Shown here: positions 8,110 through 16,948 of the stretch, piece by piece | How the letters are laid out: every line of letters begins with the position of its first letter | Position numbering within the stretch: the stretch's first letter is position 1 | NCBI GenBank assembly: GCA_035555855.1 | Contig: DATMGD010000071.1 | Span: forward strand, 62,001-126,000 | Source: Palsa-892 sp035555855 | GTDB lineage: Bacteria; Pseudomonadota; Alphaproteobacteria; Rhizobiales; Xanthobacteraceae | DNA: 64,000 nucleotides | Direction: 5' to 3' | Translations under genes and position numbers: made by a program | The notes under the pieces: model-generated | Database searches by the model: none | What the model was told of the DNA's origin: nothing | The model's input: only the letters and a program-made list of their open reading frames with translations

Positions 8110-8516
8110 GGGCTTTCTCCTTGGGAGCAGAACGAGGCGATCAGTTCCTTGGTTCCGACTGTCCCCATCATACCTCTGTCACGATAACCTCTGCTAGCTT
8201 GGTAGAAATCGAATTTGTTTATCTACCTATAGACTGAACGAGGGGGTCCTCTCGTACGTAATTACGGTTACCCGGAGTTGCCAGAGCCTGGAATGCCAAG
8301 GCGGCGTAAATATAGCCGAGTCCTATCTTGGAATTTGCAGGAAAGATTTACCGCCGCCCGATGTCCGCTGCATGATTTCCGGGGGGACGCTTCGCATTCA
8401 CCGAAAGTGTGTTTGCACTGTCTTGAAGCAAGCAGCTGCCCGCGAAGAAAGAAAAACGGATTCAGCGAACGGCAGCGCCAAAAATTGCTGTTCGAGATCC
8501 AACGGAGAGGAAAAAA
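8110..8516. promoter_or_regulatory. Divergent intergenic region msmA / MFS transporter
   Basis: About 400 nt without a convincing gene. It should hold the promoters of the msm operon (leftward) and the MFS gene (rightward). A 6-bp inverted repeat, GGTAGA-N15-TCTACC (8201-8206 with 8222-8227), lies about 100 nt upstream of msmA and is a candidate operator. GGAGAGG precedes the MFS start. Confidence 0.45.
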
Positions 8517-9815
8517 ATGACCGATACAACACTCAAAGCGGGTGGGGTTTCATCGTCTAAAGCCGCACCACCACACGCCGAAATTCACATCCCGTTTAAG
8601 GAAGCGTTTCTCGTCGCGCTTGCTGCGGGCCTGGGTTATGGCTTCGACGCCTACGCAGTGAACCTGTTTGGCATGCTGGCGCCTACTCTCGCCCATGACC
8701 TTGACATCTCGATGAAGACGATCGGCCTCATCGGTTCGATCTTCTTGATCGGTTACACCATCGGCACCATCGGCTTCGGCTTCCTCGCCGACCGAATCGG
8801 GCGCCGCGACGCTCTCGGCTGGTCGATCATCATCTACGGCCTCACCACCGCGCTCGGTGGTATCTCGACCAACCTCTACATCTTCACCTTCCTGCGCTTC
8901 CTGACCGGCATCGGCGGCGCGGGCGAACTCGCGGTCGGCGCGCCCTACACCGCCGAGATGTGGCCAAAGAAAGTACGCGCCATCGGCACCGGCGGCATCA
9001 TGTTCTCGCTCTACTCCGCCGGTTACATCCTGGCCGCGGCGTGCGCGCTCTACATCGTGCCGCGTTGGGGCTGGCAGTGGGCCTTCGGCTTCGCGATCGT
9101 GCCGGCCATCGGCGTGTTCCTGCTTCGCCAGATGGTTCAGGAATCGGCCCGCTACAAGCACGCGGCTGCCGAGGTCGAGCACTTCATCAAGGTCGAAGGC
9201 AAGGCGCGTCCGCGGGTCAACATCTTCTCGATCCCGGGTGCGTGGCGCCGTATCATCGTAGGCTGGCTGCTCTATATCGCCAACGCCTGCGGCTATTGGG
9301 GCATCACCGTCTTCCTCACCACCTTCATGGTGAAGAAGTTCAACGTGACGCCGACCGACGCCATCTTCTACGCGATGATGTTCTACGTCGTGCAGTTCTT
9401 CCTCGCCTATGTCGGCACGGGTCTGTCGGACCTCGTCGGCCGGCGTCCGGCGGGCATCCTCGGCGCACTCATCATGATGGGCTGCACTGTTGTTGCCTCC
9501 CGCACCGATGATTTCCACACCTTCCTTGCATTCGGCGCCATCATGATCGGCATGCTGGGCTGGCTGTGGGGCGTCGGTGACACCTATCTCAGCGAGTTCT
9601 TCCGCACGAGCCTGCGCGCAACGGGGTTCGGCATCATGGTCGGTGGCGGCCGTGTTGCTTCGATCTTCGCGCCGTATCTCGTCGGCTGGGGCATCGCCGA
9701 ATACGGCGTGACGGGGCCGTTCCTCGCCACCGCCGCTCTATGGATTCTGACCATCATCGGTTATCTGATGGGACCGGAAACCGCCGGCAAAGAACTCGAA
9801 GAAGTTCAGCTCTAA
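8517..9815 (+). CDS. MFS transporter
   Basis: A 432-aa major facilitator of the sugar/aromatic-acid symporter type, with about 12 hydrophobic segments. The loop 2-3 signature GFLADRIGRRDAL follows the second helix, and a related DLVGRRPAG lies in the second half. The N-terminal 30 residues are polar and cytoplasmic. It diverges from msmA over a shared control region and precedes folD. It is therefore the best local candidate for uptake of the msm substrate or a related anion, but the substrate cannot be read from the sequence. Confidence 0.85.
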   Translation: MTDTTLKAGGVSSSKAAPPHAEIHIPFKEAFLVALAAGLGYGFDAYAVNLFGMLAPTLAHDLDISMKTIGLIGSIFLIGYTIGTIGFGFLADRIGRRDALGWSIIIYGLTTALGGISTNLYIFTFLRFLTGIGGAGELAVGAPYTAEMWPKKVRAIGTGGIMFSLYSAGYILAAACALYIVPRWGWQWAFGFAIVPAIGVFLLRQMVQESARYKHAAAEVEHFIKVEGKARPRVNIFSIPGAWRRIIVGWLLYIANACGYWGITVFLTTFMVKKFNVTPTDAIFYAMMFYVVQFFLAYVGTGLSDLVGRRPAGILGALIMMGCTVVASRTDDFHTFLAFGAIMIGMLGWLWGVGDTYLSEFFRTSLRATGFGIMVGGGRVASIFAPYLVGWGIAEYGVTGPFLATAALWILTIIGYLMGPETAGKELEEVQL

Positions 9816-9824
9816 GGCAAAAAG

Positions 9825-9850
9825 CGGGTGGCCTTTTCGAAGGCCACCCG
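9825..9850 (+). terminator. Hairpin between MFS gene and folD
   Basis: An 11-bp perfect stem (9825-9835 with 9840-9850) closes on a TTCG tetraloop 9 nt after the MFS stop. The following T-tract is weak, so it may terminate only partly or stabilise the mRNA end. Confidence 0.55.
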
Positions 9851-9885
9851 TTCATGCATTCGAAGCCACCACCATTGAAGACATC

Positions 9886-10791
9886 ATGACAGCAAAAATC
9901 ATCGACGGAGTTGCCGTAGCCGCGAACATCCGCGCCGAATGCCGCGAGCGCGTGGCGCGCATCACAGCGGCGGGCGGCACGCCTCCAGGCCTCGCCGTCA
10001 TCGTCGTCGGCTCGAACGCCGCATCCCAGGTTTATGTGCGCAACAAGATTCGCGCCTGCGAGGATGTCGGCATCCGCTCGTTCCGCCGCGATTTTCCGGA
10101 AAATATCGATCAGCAGACCGTGATCGACGAAATCGAAGAGTTGAATGCCGATCCGAATATCCACGGCATCCTCGTGCAGCTCCCGCTGCCCCCCTCGTTC
10201 GACATTGCACGCATCCTCCGCACCATTTCAGCGGACAAGGATGTCGATGGCTTTCACCTTTACAACGTCGGCGGCCTGGTCGTCGGCGGGACCGTGTTCC
10301 CGCCCTGCACGCCCTACGGCGTCCTCAAACTGCTCGAGCACGAAAAGATTCCGCTCGAGGGCAAGAATGTCGTCGTCGTCGGCGCCAGCAACATCGTCGG
10401 CAAGCCGATGGCATTGATGCTGATGCATCACGAAGCCACCGTCAGCATTTGCCACGCCAAGACCAAGGATCTCGCGCAGTTCACGATCCTCGCCGATATC
10501 CTCGTCGTCGCGGCCGGCAAGCCGAACCTCATCCTGCCGCAGATGGTGCGCACCGGCGCGGTCGTCATCGACGTCGGGATCAACCGCACGAGCGATGGCC
10601 GGCTCGTCGGCGACGTCGATTTCGAAGGTGTTTCGCGCAAGGCGTCCTACATCACGCCGGTGCCGGGCGGCGTCGGGCCGATGACCGTTTCGATGCTGCT
10701 GGTGAACACCGTCGCGTCCTGCGAGCGCTGGCAGCGCCATGAGCTGCTTGACGTCGCGGCCCACGCGCCGAAGCTCGCGGCCGTCCGCTAA
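9886..10791 (+). CDS. folD: Bifunctional methylene-THF dehydrogenase / methenyl-THF cyclohydrolase
   Basis: This 301-aa enzyme interconverts 5,10-methylene-THF, 5,10-methenyl-THF and 10-formyl-THF with NADP. Motifs: YVRNK with the catalytic Lys near residue 50, GILVQLPLPP, and the Rossmann segment GASNIVGKPMALMLM followed by the ADILVVAAGKP and PVPGGVGPMT signatures. The C-terminal tail of about 20 residues is longer than in E. coli FolD. It sits beside the msm locus, where formaldehyde-derived C1 units enter THF metabolism, and is separated from the MFS gene by a hairpin. The SD before ATG 9886 is weak. Confidence 0.93.
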   Translation: MTAKIIDGVAVAANIRAECRERVARITAAGGTPPGLAVIVVGSNAASQVYVRNKIRACEDVGIRSFRRDFPENIDQQTVIDEIEELNADPNIHGILVQLPLPPSFDIARILRTISADKDVDGFHLYNVGGLVVGGTVFPPCTPYGVLKLLEHEKIPLEGKNVVVVGASNIVGKPMALMLMHHEATVSICHAKTKDLAQFTILADILVVAAGKPNLILPQMVRTGAVVIDVGINRTSDGRLVGDVDFEGVSRKASYITPVPGGVGPMTVSMLLVNTVASCERWQRHELLDVAAHAPKLAAVR

Positions 10792-10841
10792 AGCTTTCAG
10801 CGAAGCTGCTACGGCTTCGGACGAAACTCGAAAAAACTTTC

Positions 10842-10882
10842 AGCCCTTCACCGTCTCATCCGGTGAAGGGCTTTTCATTTTT
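10842..10882 (+). terminator. Bidirectional terminator folD / GNAT gene
   Basis: A 12-bp perfect stem (10842-10853 with 10861-10872) is followed by a T-rich tract on the plus strand. An A-rich run to the left gives a U-tract on the minus strand too. It lies between the convergent folD and GNAT genes. Confidence 0.85.
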
Positions 10883-10889
10883 ACAGATG

Positions 10890-11516
10890 CTAACCACGGA
10901 CGACCGGGCTCACCGAATAACCGAGCTTTTCCAGTAGCTTGCCGCGAACCGCCGGCCAGTCGTCATCGACAATCGAGAAATAGACATTGTCGCGATTGCG
11001 GCCGTCGGCATAGAGCATGTGCTTCCTGAATATGCCCTCCTCCGTCGCGCCGAGGCGCGCGATCGCCGCGCGCGACTTCACGTTCTCGACATCGGCCTTC
11101 AACTCGACGCGGCGGCAACCCATCACCTCGAAGGCGTACCAGAGCTGCAGGTATTTGGCTTCGGTGTTGATGTGAGAGCGCTGATACGCGCTGCCGATCC
11201 AGGTCACCCCGATCTCGAGCCGGCGATGCTCGCGCACGATGTGATGATAGCGGGTCGACCCTACGGCTTTTCCCGACCCGAGATCCACCGTCGCGAATAC
11301 CACCGCCGTGCCCTCTGCAGCCGTGCGTTCGGCCGCGGCGATAAAATCCTTCATCGAACCCGGCAGATGATGCGGCGTCGGCAGCCATCGCCAGATCGCC
11401 GCATCCGCGCCTGCCGCTGCGAGATCGTCGTGGTGGCGATCTTCCAGCGGCTCGAGTGCTACGCGGCTTCCCTCAATGGCGACGCGCGCAAACCAGTCGG
11501 GCGAAACAACCTGCAT
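10890..11516 (-). CDS. GNAT family N-acetyltransferase (RimJ/RimL-like)
   Basis: A 208-aa acetyltransferase of the Acetyltransf_3 type. The N-terminus VALEPLEDRHHDDL is typical of RimJ/RimL-like proteins. The core shows the beta4/beta5 elements VGSTRYHHI...RLEIGVTWIGSAYQRSHINTEAKYLQL and the later RVELKADVENVKSRAAIARLGATEEG, where the Asn-x-x-Ser/Ala pattern fits the family. The acceptor, a protein N-terminus or small molecule, is unknown. It is convergent with folD and not linked to a clear operon. Confidence 0.85.
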   Translation of the reverse strand: MQVVSPDWFARVAIEGSRVALEPLEDRHHDDLAAAGADAAIWRWLPTPHHLPGSMKDFIAAAERTAAEGTAVVFATVDLGSGKAVGSTRYHHIVREHRRLEIGVTWIGSAYQRSHINTEAKYLQLWYAFEVMGCRRVELKADVENVKSRAAIARLGATEEGIFRKHMLYADGRNRDNVYFSIVDDDWPAVRGKLLEKLGYSVSPVVRG

Positions 11517-11553
11517 GAGAAGCGCTCACGCCCTGCCGATGGCAGGTTGCCGG

Positions 11554-11757
11554 CTAATACAGATTTTCGGAGTGCTGGGCATCGGCAACCTCCTCGAGAA
11601 AGACAATCACTCTTTGCCGGAGATCGTTACACCGGATACGGAAGAATGCCTGACTGAGGCGGTTGATGTCGATCATGTCGCCATGCGAATGCCGGAAGCC
11701 TTCCGGCTTCTCATCGATCGCCTTGCCGCCTAAAATTACTTTCGGAACGAAAGACAT
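11554..11757 (-). CDS. Small hypothetical protein
   Basis: A 67-aa frame with an acceptable SD (GGAG, 9 nt before the ATG). The product is mixed, with no signal peptide or membrane segment, and I recognise no family. It could be a real small protein or a chance frame in the gap before the next gene. Confidence 0.35.
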   Translation of the reverse strand: MSFVPKVILGGKAIDEKPEGFRHSHGDMIDINRLSQAFFRIRCNDLRQRVIVFLEEVADAQHSENLY

Positions 11758-11821
11758 GATTGCGTCTCCGCCAAAAGCGTATGCGGATCAAAAAGCCTTG
11801 TATATTGGCTGATACCTATGA

Positions 11822-12232
11822 ATGAATATACACCGGCAATGCCAACAACGGACGGGGGCGAAATTGGACTTTGCGGCCTGGGATAAAATTCAGATGTTTG
11901 CCTTCTGGGCCTGCATCACGAGCTGCTCCGCTTTCTTCATGCAGCGGCTGCATTACCAGAACCCGGACACGCCGGAGCGGTGGCCGCGGATGCTGGCCTC
12001 GATCGCACGGATGACGATCTGGTGCCTCTACGCGAGCTGCGTCTATGTCGGCTACAAGCTCGGCTGGCTGCCGGGCACGGTCTGCGCCGCCCTCGTTTTT
12101 ATCGTGCCGGTTCTCGTCACCGCGGGCCAGATGGCTCTCGTCCGCGTCTCCGCCGCGACCCTCACCATCGCCAGCGCGCCGATCTGCATCATCTCGTTTG
12201 CGCTGGCGTTATTCAGCTTGAGCAAGCTCTAG
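11822..12232 (+). CDS. Small integral membrane protein, unknown
   Basis: Up to 136 aa, with three to four hydrophobic segments: FWACITSCSAFFM, MTIWCLYASCVYVGY, TVCAALVFIVPVLVTAG, and the C-terminal segment APICIISFALALFSL. No family is recognised. The start is uncertain: ATG 11822 has no good SD, and the first membrane segment begins near residue 28. It is flanked by unrelated minus-strand genes, so it appears to be a single-gene unit. Confidence 0.6.
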   Translation: MNIHRQCQQRTGAKLDFAAWDKIQMFAFWACITSCSAFFMQRLHYQNPDTPERWPRMLASIARMTIWCLYASCVYVGYKLGWLPGTVCAALVFIVPVLVTAGQMALVRVSAATLTIASAPICIISFALALFSLSKL

Positions 12233-12250
12233 CGCTGTTCTCTGTCCGGC

Positions 12251-12283
12251 AAAAAAAAGACGCACGCTCATTGAGCGTGCGTC
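12251..12283 (-). terminator. Terminator after gfa
   Basis: A 12-bp stem (12259-12270 with 12272-12283, the inner bases forming the loop) is followed on the minus strand by eight Ts (12251-12258). It lies 24 nt downstream of the gfa stop and should end the long leftward transcript. Confidence 0.88.
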
Positions 12284-12306
12284 CTGCAACATTGCACTTC
12301 TATTAT

Positions 12307-12873
12307 TTAGCTTGCGATCGCGCCGGTTTTCTTCGCCGTCCAGGTCGCGATGAAATCCATGAGCGCCGGTGACAGGCAGTCATAGGGCTCGAGCCCGGCG
12401 GATTTGAGCTGGCTCCTGATCGCTCCCATGCGATCGGGTGCGACCCCCGCCTCGATGATCGACGATACGAAGGCGGCAAAGCCCGGCGGCGCCCAGCCCG
12501 GCTTGTCGAACAGCTCGGGGTGAATGAAATCGAGCCCCTTGAACGGATGATCCTTCTCGATGGTGCCGTACATGTGCGTGCCGCATTTCGTGCAGGCATG
12601 GCGGCGGATCACCGCGCCCTCATCCACGACCTTCAGCTTGCCGCCGTTTTCGGCGACGGTGACGTTCTCGTGCGGCACCACCGCGACGACCGAAAATACC
12701 GCGCCCTTCGGCTTCCAGCATTTAGTGCAGCCGCAGGCGTGGTTGTGCGCGATCTGGCCCTTGATCTTCACTTTCACCGGCTCGCTCGTGCAATGGCACG
12801 TCAGCGTTGCCCCGTCGAAGCTCGGGCTTTCCTTGGGCATTCCGTTATCGATCGCAGGGTGAATTTTTTCCAT
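12307..12873 (-). CDS. gfa: Glutathione-dependent formaldehyde-activating enzyme
   Basis: A 188-aa S-(hydroxymethyl)glutathione synthase of the Gfa/CENP-V family. The zinc-binding cysteines are in place: C26-x-C28, C47-x-C49-x2-C52 and C94-x2-C97 (CTKCGTHMYG). It promotes formation of the glutathione adduct of formaldehyde, which the dehydrogenase encoded directly upstream then oxidises. GGAGAG precedes the ATG. It is the last gene of a same-strand run that includes a VanA-like demethylase. Length matches Paracoccus-type Gfa. Confidence 0.9.
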   Translation of the reverse strand: MEKIHPAIDNGMPKESPSFDGATLTCHCTSEPVKVKIKGQIAHNHACGCTKCWKPKGAVFSVVAVVPHENVTVAENGGKLKVVDEGAVIRRHACTKCGTHMYGTIEKDHPFKGLDFIHPELFDKPGWAPPGFAAFVSSIIEAGVAPDRMGAIRSQLKSAGLEPYDCLSPALMDFIATWTAKKTGAIAS

Positions 12874-12904
12874 CTGACTCTCCTCAATCGGCGGATGAAC
12901 GATT

Positions 12905-14032
12905 CTAATAGATGACGACGCTCCGGATGCTCTCGCCGTGGTGCATCAGGTCAAAACCCTTGTTGATTTCCTCGAGCTTAAGCCGATGCGTGATCATCGG
13001 GTCGATCTCGATCTTGCCGGCCATGTACCAGTCGACGATGCGCGGCACGTCCGTGCGCCCGCGCGCGCCGCCGAAGGCCGTTCCCTTCCAGGTTCGGCCG
13101 GTGACAAGCTGAAACGGCCGCGTCGCGATCTCCTGCCCCGCGCCCGCGACACCGATGATGACGGACGTCCCCCATCCGCGGTGGGCGCATTCGAGCGCCT
13201 GGCGCATCACCGTCACGTTGCCGGTGCAATCGAAGGTGTAGTCGGCGCCGCCGATCTGATCGGCGCCGCGCTTGGTGAGGTTGACGAGATACGGAACGAT
13301 ATCGCCGCCCGCTTCCTTCGGGTTGACGAAATGCGTCATGCCGAAGCGCTCGCCCCATCGCTTCCTGTCGTTGTTGAGGTCAACGCCGATGATCATGTCG
13401 GCGCCCGCGAGCCGCAGGCCCTGAATGACGTTGAGGCCGATGCCGCCAAGGCCGAACACGACGGCCGTTGCGCCCTCCTCGACCTGCGCGGTGTTGATGA
13501 CGGCGCCGATGCCGGTCGTCACGCCGCAGCCGATGTAACAGATGGTGTCGAACGGCGCCGCCGGATCGACCTTCGCCACCGCGATTTCCGGCAGTACCGT
13601 GAAATTCGAGAACGTCGAGCAGCCCATATAGTGATGGATCTTTTCCTTGCCGATCGAAAAGCGGCTGGTGCCGTCGGGCATTAGACCCTGCCCCTGAGTG
13701 CCGCGGATCGCGGTGCAAAGATTGGTCTTGCGCGACAGGCACGACGGGCATGTCCGGCATTCGGGCGTGTAGAGCGGAATGACATGATCGCCCTTCTTGA
13801 CGCTCGTGACGCCTGCGCCGACATCCACGACGACGCCCGCACCTTCATGGCCGAGGATCGCGGGAAAAAGCCCTTCCGGGTCCGCGCCCGAACGGGTGAA
13901 TTCGTCGGTGTGGCAAATGCCGGTCGCCTTGACCTCGATCAGCACTTCGCCGGCCTTCGGCCCTTCGAGATCGACTTCCATGATTTCAAGGGGTTTGCCG
14001 GCGGCAACGGCAACAGCGGCACGCGTCTTCAT
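12905..14032 (-). CDS. flhA: S-(hydroxymethyl)glutathione dehydrogenase / class III alcohol dehydrogenase
   Basis: This 375-aa zinc-dependent medium-chain dehydrogenase oxidises S-hydroxymethylglutathione to S-formylglutathione with NAD. Catalytic zinc ligands include C40 and H62-E63 (GHEGAG). The structural zinc loop has C92, C95, C98 and C106. The Rossmann glycines are in VFGLGGIGLNVIQG. The N-terminus and the GTAFGGARGRTDVP segment are typical of class III (FrmA/AdhC/FlhA) enzymes. GGAG lies 9 nt before the ATG. It is followed after 31 nt by gfa, so the pair forms a formaldehyde detoxification unit. S-formylglutathione hydrolase is not seen in this window. Confidence 0.92.
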   Translation of the reverse strand: MKTRAAVAVAAGKPLEIMEVDLEGPKAGEVLIEVKATGICHTDEFTRSGADPEGLFPAILGHEGAGVVVDVGAGVTSVKKGDHVIPLYTPECRTCPSCLSRKTNLCTAIRGTQGQGLMPDGTSRFSIGKEKIHHYMGCSTFSNFTVLPEIAVAKVDPAAPFDTICYIGCGVTTGIGAVINTAQVEEGATAVVFGLGGIGLNVIQGLRLAGADMIIGVDLNNDRKRWGERFGMTHFVNPKEAGGDIVPYLVNLTKRGADQIGGADYTFDCTGNVTVMRQALECAHRGWGTSVIIGVAGAGQEIATRPFQLVTGRTWKGTAFGGARGRTDVPRIVDWYMAGKIEIDPMITHRLKLEEINKGFDLMHHGESIRSVVIY

Positions 14033-14070
14033 GCAAATAAACTCCGGAAATTCGAATTCTCGAAAGTGAG

Positions 14071-14100
14071 AACCCGCGGCGGCAGATACCGCCGCGGGTT
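14071..14100 (-). terminator. Hairpin between binding-protein gene and flhA
   Basis: A 12-bp perfect stem (14071-14082 with 14089-14100) with a CAGATA loop lies 12 nt after the binding-protein stop. It lacks a strong U-tract, so it may only partly terminate and lower flhA-gfa expression, or protect the upstream mRNA. Confidence 0.55.
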
Positions 14101-14111
14101 ATCGCAATCCG

Positions 14112-15386
14112 CTATAGGGAGGCCTCAGGCTCCTTGATGATGTTCTGAAGCACCTGCTTGCCGCCAATGATCTTGTAGACGGCATAGGAGCGATTGATCT
14201 GGTCGCCCCTGCTGTCGAAGTCACAGGAAGAACCGGCGCCGTCAAAGTTGATTTTCGTTCCGGCGCGGATTTTGGTCAGCGCATCGAGGACATCATTCAC
14301 CGGCTCGCCCGGAGGGTTGCAGACGGCCCGGATCTCCTTGGTGAAAGCGACCGAGTCCGTGCTCTTCGCCTTTTCCATCGCCATCGCGAGCGTGCAGATC
14401 TGATCGTGCGTATTGCTCGCGAACAGGAACAGTGCGTTTTCATCCGCGCCCATCAGCTTCTGGAACTTCTTGTAGCTCGGGCTGCTGAGCGGCGGCGCCG
14501 GCTGGAAGTGCTCGATGCCTTCGGCCGCTTCCGGTCCGACAGCCTTGAGGAACTGACCTTCAGCATCGGCCATGATGGAGAGCGCCATGATCTTGCTCTT
14601 CGCATCGACGCGCGCCGTCTCGCGCACGATCGAAACGAAGTCTGTGAGCAGGCCAAGGCACATCACCGCGTCCGGTGCGGGGTTGCGGCCGAAGATGCGC
14701 TGCACTTCGGCGCGGTAGGACGGCTGATCCGGATTGTAGATCACGGTATCGATGACTTTGACGCCGGCCTTCTCGAAAACTTTCTTGGCCGGCTCGACCA
14801 TCGCAATCACGAACGCATTCTGCTGCGCCAGGATGGAGACTGTCTTGTATTTCCGCTCGACCATGGCCTGGGCCATGCCCGAACCCCAGTTCGACGCCTT
14901 GGCCTGATAGCGCCAGACCAGGCCCTTCGTGTCTCCCTCGGTGATGGCGTTGGCGGCGCCCGAAACCATCATGCAGGTGTTCGCGCTGATCAGGACCGGC
15001 TTGATCGCCATCGCAATCGGGCTGCCCCAGATGCCGATGACCGAAACGCACTTGTCGATTTCAAGCAGCTTCTTGGTGCTGGCAAGACCGGCAGTCGGGC
15101 TCGACTCGTCATCCTCGAAAAACAGCTTGAATTTCCGGCCGCCCAGAATGCCGCCGGCATCATTGATTTTCTTTGCCGTGAGTTCGGCCGCCTTGCGCAT
15201 ATCGGGGCCGTAGGCGCCCTGCGATCCAGTGAACGGCAGCAGCACGCCGATGTTGATGTCTTCACCGGCGGCGTAGCTCGTGCCGATATAAGGAGCAGTG
15301 GCGACAAAGCCGCCCGCTGCCGCCATGCCGCGCAATACGGTCCGGCGCTTTACCGGCCGATAGATCGGATTTCCTGTCTTCGTCAT
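14112..15386 (-). CDS. ABC transporter substrate-binding protein, Liv/HAAT type
   Basis: A 424-aa periplasmic binding protein of the branched-chain amino acid/aromatic (HAAT) family. The N-terminus carries a twin-arginine motif (KRRTVLRGMAAAGG) ending in SYA, suggesting Tat export. The mature part begins DINIGVLLPFTGSQGAYG, typical of Peripla_BP_6. The ATG at 15386 has GGGGAGG just upstream; the ATG at 15401 lies upstream of that SD. It is encoded with its own permeases, ATPases and Rieske demethylase genes, so the ligand is probably the demethylase substrate or a related acid. Confidence 0.88.
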   Translation of the reverse strand: MTKTGNPIYRPVKRRTVLRGMAAAGGFVATAPYIGTSYAAGEDINIGVLLPFTGSQGAYGPDMRKAAELTAKKINDAGGILGGRKFKLFFEDDESSPTAGLASTKKLLEIDKCVSVIGIWGSPIAMAIKPVLISANTCMMVSGAANAITEGDTKGLVWRYQAKASNWGSGMAQAMVERKYKTVSILAQQNAFVIAMVEPAKKVFEKAGVKVIDTVIYNPDQPSYRAEVQRIFGRNPAPDAVMCLGLLTDFVSIVRETARVDAKSKIMALSIMADAEGQFLKAVGPEAAEGIEHFQPAPPLSSPSYKKFQKLMGADENALFLFASNTHDQICTLAMAMEKAKSTDSVAFTKEIRAVCNPPGEPVNDVLDALTKIRAGTKINFDGAGSSCDFDSRGDQINRSYAVYKIIGGKQVLQNIIKEPEASL

Positions 15387-15434
15387 TGTAGTCCTCCCCA
15401 TGCTTGCTTGTGTTGTTTTAGTTGTAATTTCGTG

Positions 15435-15980
15435 TCATTCGGCCGCTTCCGTGGTCGCGAGCATTTCATCGTCGACCTGAAGCGCGTCATTGAAACGATT
15501 GAAAAATCCGCACAGCGCGATACGCAACGTAAGTTCGACAACCTCGGCTTCGGTAAAACGCATCCGCAAGCGGTCGAACATCGACTGCGGAACGCGCTGC
15601 GCGTTTTTCGTCACGGCGATCGTGTAGTCGACCACCAAGCGGTCGACATCGTCGAGCTCCGGGTGGATTTCCGGCAGCATCTCGATCGCCTCTTGCGAAA
15701 GCCCCTCCACCATCAGCGGCTCGGTGTGATGGCCGACGCAATAATGGCAGGCGTTCAGCTTGGAAGTGACGACGATGGCAAGCTCGATATAGCGCCAGTT
15801 GATGTTGCGCTCGCGCTTCAGCTCCATCAGCATCTGCATGATGTGCGTGGCCGCCGTCGGCACATGCGCCATGACCGCAGCCTGATTACGGAAAGGTCCG
15901 TAGCCCGATGCGTAGTCTTCGTAGATCTGCGCGGCGTGGGGCGGTAGTTCACCGGAAGGAATAAGTCGTACTCGCGCCAC
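15435..15980 (-). CDS. Carboxymuconolactone decarboxylase (CMD/AhpD) family protein
   Basis: A 181-aa all-helical protein with the family redox motif C-H-Y-C-V-G-H-H near residue 85, as in AhpD-like peroxidase-type members. The N-terminal ARVRLIPSGELPPHAAQIYEDY is common in uncharacterised CMD proteins from aromatic-degradation operons. The start is GTG at 15980 with AGGAGG upstream. It sits between the permease and binding-protein genes, so it is part of the operon. It could be a decarboxylase/lactonase-like enzyme or a redox protein; which one cannot be told. Confidence 0.82.
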   Translation of the reverse strand: MARVRLIPSGELPPHAAQIYEDYASGYGPFRNQAAVMAHVPTAATHIMQMLMELKRERNINWRYIELAIVVTSKLNACHYCVGHHTEPLMVEGLSQEAIEMLPEIHPELDDVDRLVVDYTIAVTKNAQRVPQSMFDRLRMRFTEAEVVELTLRIALCGFFNRFNDALQVDDEMLATTEAAE

Positions 15981-15989
15981 GAGAGCCTC

Positions 15990-16937
15990 CTATGTTGCCC
16001 GGGTTTTCGTCTGCACGGCGATATCGCGCTGCTTGGATTCCCTGCCTTTAATTTTCAGGCTATACTCCGCGAGACAGCCCTGCGGGCGGAAAATCAGCAG
16101 CAGGATCAGGCCAAGGCCGATCATGATGAGCCGGATCGCCGAAAGCTGCGTCGCGTCGAAAACGTTGAAGATGTCCTTGAGGTAACGCGTACCTTCGATC
16201 GCCACCATCAGCAGGACCGAGCCCAGGAGAAGCCCGCTGTTCGAGCCGCGCCCGCCCGCGATGACCGCCATGAAGACGTAGGCCGTCACGATCATCTGGA
16301 ACTGGCTCGGGTCGATATAGGTCATGTAGAAGGCGTGGAACGAGCCGGCGATGCCGATGATCGCGCCGCCGAGCGCAAACACTTTCACCCGCAGCATCAA
16401 GACATTCTTGCCGAGCGTCGCGGCTACGACGTCATCCTCGCGCACGGCGCGGATCGCGCGCCCGAAGGGCGAGCGCAGCAGCATCTCGAGCGCGATAAAC
16501 AAACCCAGAATGACGAGGGCCAGCAGCCCGAGGAACAGATATTCGTACTTGTCTTCCGAAACGAGTCCCCAGAATGGGCGCGGGATGCCCGGCAGACCGA
16601 GCGATCCATGCGTCAGCCATTCCTCATTGAGCACGACAAGGCGCACGACTTCGCCAAAACCGAGCGTCAGGATCGCAAGATAATCCTCGGAAAGGCGCAG
16701 CGAGACGAGCGCGACCAGCCCGCACGCCAGGCTACAGACGACCACTGCCGCGAGCGTTGCCGCAAATGTGCCCGCACCTGAAAGGCCGACGATCGCCGCC
16801 GTGTAGGCCCCGAGCGCAAAAAAGCCGGTGAGACCGAAGTTCACCATCCCGCACAGGCCCCACTGCAAATTAAGCGCGAGGCCAAGGATCGAGATGATGG
16901 CGACCAGCGTAAGAATGGTGACGAGATAAGATGCCAT
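15990..16937 (-). CDS. ABC transporter permease, LivM type
   Basis: A 315-aa branched-chain-type permease with about eight to ten membrane segments. Family signatures include LNLQWGLCGMVNFGLTGFFALGAY near the N-terminus and the coupling segment GRAIRAVREDDVVAATLGKNV. The C-terminal tail is basic. It pairs with the LivH-type permease encoded 11 nt upstream and serves the same importer. Confidence 0.9.
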   Translation of the reverse strand: MASYLVTILTLVAIISILGLALNLQWGLCGMVNFGLTGFFALGAYTAAIVGLSGAGTFAATLAAVVVCSLACGLVALVSLRLSEDYLAILTLGFGEVVRLVVLNEEWLTHGSLGLPGIPRPFWGLVSEDKYEYLFLGLLALVILGLFIALEMLLRSPFGRAIRAVREDDVVAATLGKNVLMLRVKVFALGGAIIGIAGSFHAFYMTYIDPSQFQMIVTAYVFMAVIAGGRGSNSGLLLGSVLLMVAIEGTRYLKDIFNVFDATQLSAIRLIMIGLGLILLLIFRPQGCLAEYSLKIKGRESKQRDIAVQTKTRAT

Positions 16938-16948
16938 GGCTGCGCTCG

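Noticed and set aside
14406..15947. Long plus-strand open frame of about 513 codons
   Set aside because: It lies opposite the binding-protein and CMD genes, its product is Arg/His-rich and low in recognisable motifs, and the minus-strand genes have clear families and SDs.
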